Assembly (NCBI GenBank): GCA_002633005.1
Contig: NMRA01000731.1
Coordinates: 128,944 to 176,542 of the forward strand
From: Phoronis australis
Lineage: Eukaryota > Phoronida > Phoronidae
Reading direction: 5' to 3'
DNA length: 47,599 bases
Of the stretch, positions 45,058 to 47,599 are shown piece by piece. Below the pieces are notes generated by a model. The model saw nothing but the letters and a program-made list of their open reading frames with translations, did no database searches and had not been told where the DNA came from. The position numbers were made by a program, and so were the translations under genes. Positions within the stretch are counted from its first letter, which is position 1; the number at the start of each line of letters is the position of its first letter.

Positions 45058-45190
45058 TTCTAACCAAGAAGTTACCAAAACGCAAATGAACTAAATAGTT
45101 CAAGCTGAACTAAATAAATCACGATAAATGAAAATATGGAGGAAGACAACGTTGCCCAGAACCCGCCAAGTCCGCCATTTTGTTCTAAGT
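45058..45190 (-). promoter_or_regulatory. CLASRP: CLASRP promoter/5' UTR exon with YY1-type element
   Basis: On the - strand, AAAATGGCGGAC (about 45172-45183) is a YY1-type core-promoter element of the kind found at transcription start sites of housekeeping genes. A strong donor GTAAGTAAC follows at 45057. It would pair with the acceptor tttattttcag just above the CLASRP start codon, giving a 5' UTR intron of about 0.9 kb. No TATA box is obvious. The start site itself is inferred. Confidence 0.5.
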
Positions 45191-45902
45191 AGTTATTAAC
45201 ATCAGTGATAGGTGCCGCTATTCGGTAAGCGAGTAAGTTCTATATCAAGGGGTAATGAGGTCAAGGCAAAGTCAGTAATGAGCTACAATTTCGAAAAAAA
45301 AATATTCTTCGATTCTTTAAAATCAGATGAAATTTCAGAATTGCAACTAAGCTATCTGTTATCAATACAATAATGCTATGACATATCATAGTCAAGGTTA
45401 AATACATCTATGACAGCTACCACCCCTCTAAGAAAAATGAACTTGCTGGAAAGTGTTTGCTTGGGACTTCGCAAAGTCGGATATTTTCGTCTGCTTCTAA
45501 AAAGCATACGCCTCACGTTTACGGTAATATTTTAAGTGATTTCTAAACGTTTCTTTAGCGTAAATGTTACATATTTAAGACAGCTTTCATTTTGAGAACC
45601 CGTAAGCATATTTTGTACAACTTTTCCTCGCGTTTTTCCCGTCGGTCCGACTATATAAGTCAGTGCTGTTCCGTCCTTACTGGGTGATGGGCCCTCGGGC
45701 TCGGTGATAGCCGTGCCGCGGATCTGGACGGCGGGGACTGGTTTAGATTTTGGCGTCAAAATCCAATATCGCAGTATCTAGGTCTCTGTGACTTTTTCAC
45801 TAGTTCGCACCTTTCATTAAATTGCCCGCTATTCGGTCCAGTCCTAGTCGGCAACCCGCACGTCGGACGACAGCGAATAGACGAATTTGTTATTCGGTTG
45901 CC

Positions 45903-45981
45903 ATGGCCATTCGCGTGGACGTCTCTTCACTTTTGCATGTTGGGTTTGAACTTGAAGAGGGTGGAGGCATTTTCATAACCG
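45903..45981 (+). other. Candidate first coding exon of an unidentified + strand gene
   Basis: gccATGG is a strong start context in CpG-rich DNA. Twenty-six codons (MAIRVDVSSLLHVGFELEEG...IFIT) lead to donor GTAAAC at 45982, phase 1. The product is not recognised. If real, it would share a divergent promoter area with CLASRP. Confidence 0.3.
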
Positions 45982-46575
45982 GTAAACGCCGCACGCGGAC
46001 GCTTTTATGATATCCGTGGACCATAATTTGCCGGGGATCTGTACTATCATAGTGGCGTCGGTGACCGAATGCTTATCATACGCTAACAGGATTTGCACGC
46101 AAGTGGACGAGAAAGCACGCACCCCAAAATATCCTGCGAAGTACTTGGCACATCAAGGACTTGATGGCGCTGTCACGGATTGAAGTGAGCTAGAAGCTAT
46201 ATTCAACTTGAGTGAACGTGCTGGATGACATAAATTGCTGTCGTAAACCGGCAACACGCTTGTTTAGAGTTTCAAACTCAAAAAAGAACAATAAGTAAAT
46301 CAAACGACCAACATGGCATTTTTTAAAAATTGAGAAGTAGGCCTAAATAGTAAGAGCATATATTTCAAAATGGATGCATTATAACAGAAATTACTGAATA
46401 GTCTTCAGAATTACGGACTAAGCAGCGATTAGTTTGCCAAATTGATTAGGACGGGTTAGTCATTGTCTGGCTTAGACTCGCTTAGACATTGGGATAACAA
46501 AACCCCAAAAGTTAGCAAAGGATTCGTCTCTTGAAATTTGTCTGAATTTGCGAAATAATTGGGGTGCCACTTCAG

Positions 46576-46701
46576 GGAGAATCGGATGTGCTGGGAGAAT
46601 TGGTGGCGGCAAAACGGGTGAAGGTGAATGTGGCAATCATCCCGGCCGGGGTGGGAATTGATGGCAATGAGGACCCCTTTCACCTCCAGCATGGTCTTTG
46701 A
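46576..46701 (+). other. Candidate exon of an unidentified + strand gene
   Basis: After acceptor ccacttcag a GC-richer open frame encodes GESDVLGELVAAKRVKVNVA then IIPAGVGIDGNEDPFHLQHG, ending at TGA 46699-46701 or at a weak GTCTTT donor. Phase 0 does not fit directly onto the candidate exon at 45903-45981, so a missing exon or an unrelated origin is implied. Confidence 0.3.
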
Positions 46702-47599
46702 AGTATCTGGCTACCCCGTGCTATTGATCAGTCGGCCTCTACTAGTTAACCTTCATATACATCCATGGATCAGATAATCTTTTAGTTTTATGAACTCAAT
46801 ATGTAAATTAGCAGGTTGAAGATCTTGGCAAAAGCCCGAGATAAAAAAAAACTCCACCAGCATTTGCACTTGTATTTCTAACAGGTTAAAGAAGAGTGTT
46901 ATTTGCTTCACAAAGAGGAACTTGAATGTCAAACAGCATGTATCTGCCTTGGGTATAGACATCTCATGCTATATTTGAAGAATATGTTACCCTAAGTATC
47001 AATTATTTTTGAAAAGTTCATGACATATGTTGTGGCATGTTAATAGTTTAAAGTGGCTATCGACATGCCTTCCATCACAAAAAATAGATTTAGACCACTT
47101 TGTCTTATAATTATAAAATTCAGGTCTCAAACTGTTTCTTAGTCAAACTAGAGGTGACTTAAGAGTTTGAAAGAACTCAGTGACCACTTGTTGTTGCTTA
47201 AGACCAGAGTCTGCATGTTGACTTGTCAGTGCTGGTCATTTTATGTGCTAAGCATAGGCTGAAGCCCAGAAGTCACTTCTGATGTGAGTACAACTTGAGA
47301 CCAATTTTATAGTTGGTTGTGTCAAAATTATATACATGTTCTGGTCAAATTTGTTCATACTAACTGTAATCACATATCTTATTTATTTTCAGATTGAAAA
47401 AGTACCTTCCTTGTTTTTAGCAAGTAAAAACAGAATTTTTCGAAAAGAATTTTTTACAAAAGTTGTAAATTCGCAAATTTCAATGACCACTGGGTTACCA
47501 TGGCACTTGTGTGATTTATACAAAAAAATGTCCAATTTATTTGAGTGAAAATGTGAACGGCAGGTACTGTAGGGAAATTGCTAAACATTTTTGGTCAGT
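46702..47599. other. No feature seen
   Basis: AT-rich sequence without a recognisable gene, splice-supported ORF or repeat. Confidence 0.5.

Noticed and set aside
45532-45759. 75-codon - strand frame (KPVPAVQIRGTAITEPEGP...) in CpG-rich DNA
   Set aside because: It has no ATG start (the first codon is TTG), no good splice sites and no recognised family. Open length is expected in GC-richer DNA.
1-47599. CRISPR arrays, operons, bacterial promoters, tRNA or rRNA genes
   Set aside because: The window is clearly animal nuclear DNA. The tandem arrays lack repeat-spacer structure, and no tRNA T-loop/acceptor pattern or rRNA core was seen.

Overview
The window is nuclear DNA from an intron-rich animal. 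It is AT-rich, with GT-AG introns, long non-coding stretches and many transposon relics, and it comes from a draft assembly (85 N at 11701-11785, single N at 6689, 9496 and 35000). Two conserved animal genes can be reconstructed. They lie tail to tail, with about 9.6 kb between their stop codons. The gene structures and the repeat types (PLE-like, Tc1/mariner-like and MITE-like ends) suggest a marine invertebrate such as a non-vertebrate deuterostome or a lophotrochozoan, but the species cannot be named from sequence alone.

Left part (about 1-19.0 kb, + strand): a BCL11/CTIP zinc-finger transcription factor. An exon at 7416-7832 carries the N-terminal CCHC finger. A very large last exon at 13760-15909 carries the other six fingers, an acidic tract and the C-terminus. 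The usual first exon (start MSRRKQ) was not found and probably lies upstream of the window. The 5.9 kb intron between the two exons holds a 1.4 kb tandem duplication with a long hairpin in each copy. The 3' UTR probably runs to an AATAAA near 19.0 kb.

Middle (about 19.0-25.1 kb): intergenic, with degenerate tandem duplications and no supported gene.

Right part (25.5-45.2 kb, - strand): a complete ortholog of CLASRP (SFRS16; CLK4-associating SR-rich protein, SWAP family). It has 18 coding exons whose splice sites and phases all join into one 655-residue frame, plus a likely 5' UTR exon and a YY1-type promoter. Its introns hold a 1.4 kb inverted-repeat transposon with TA target duplication, a 521-bp MITE with 6-bp target duplication, foldback hairpins and several minisatellites (31 bp x 8, 51 bp x 3, 18 bp x 3).

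Far right (45.2-47.6 kb): a CpG-rich stretch upstream of CLASRP with two weak exon-like pieces on the + strand. They may belong to a divergent neighbour, but this is unproven.

BCL11 proteins repress transcription by recruiting chromatin complexes, and CLASRP takes part in regulating splicing. Nothing in the sequence links the two genes functionally. No new biological system is evident. The most unusual content is the transposable-element and repeat architecture.
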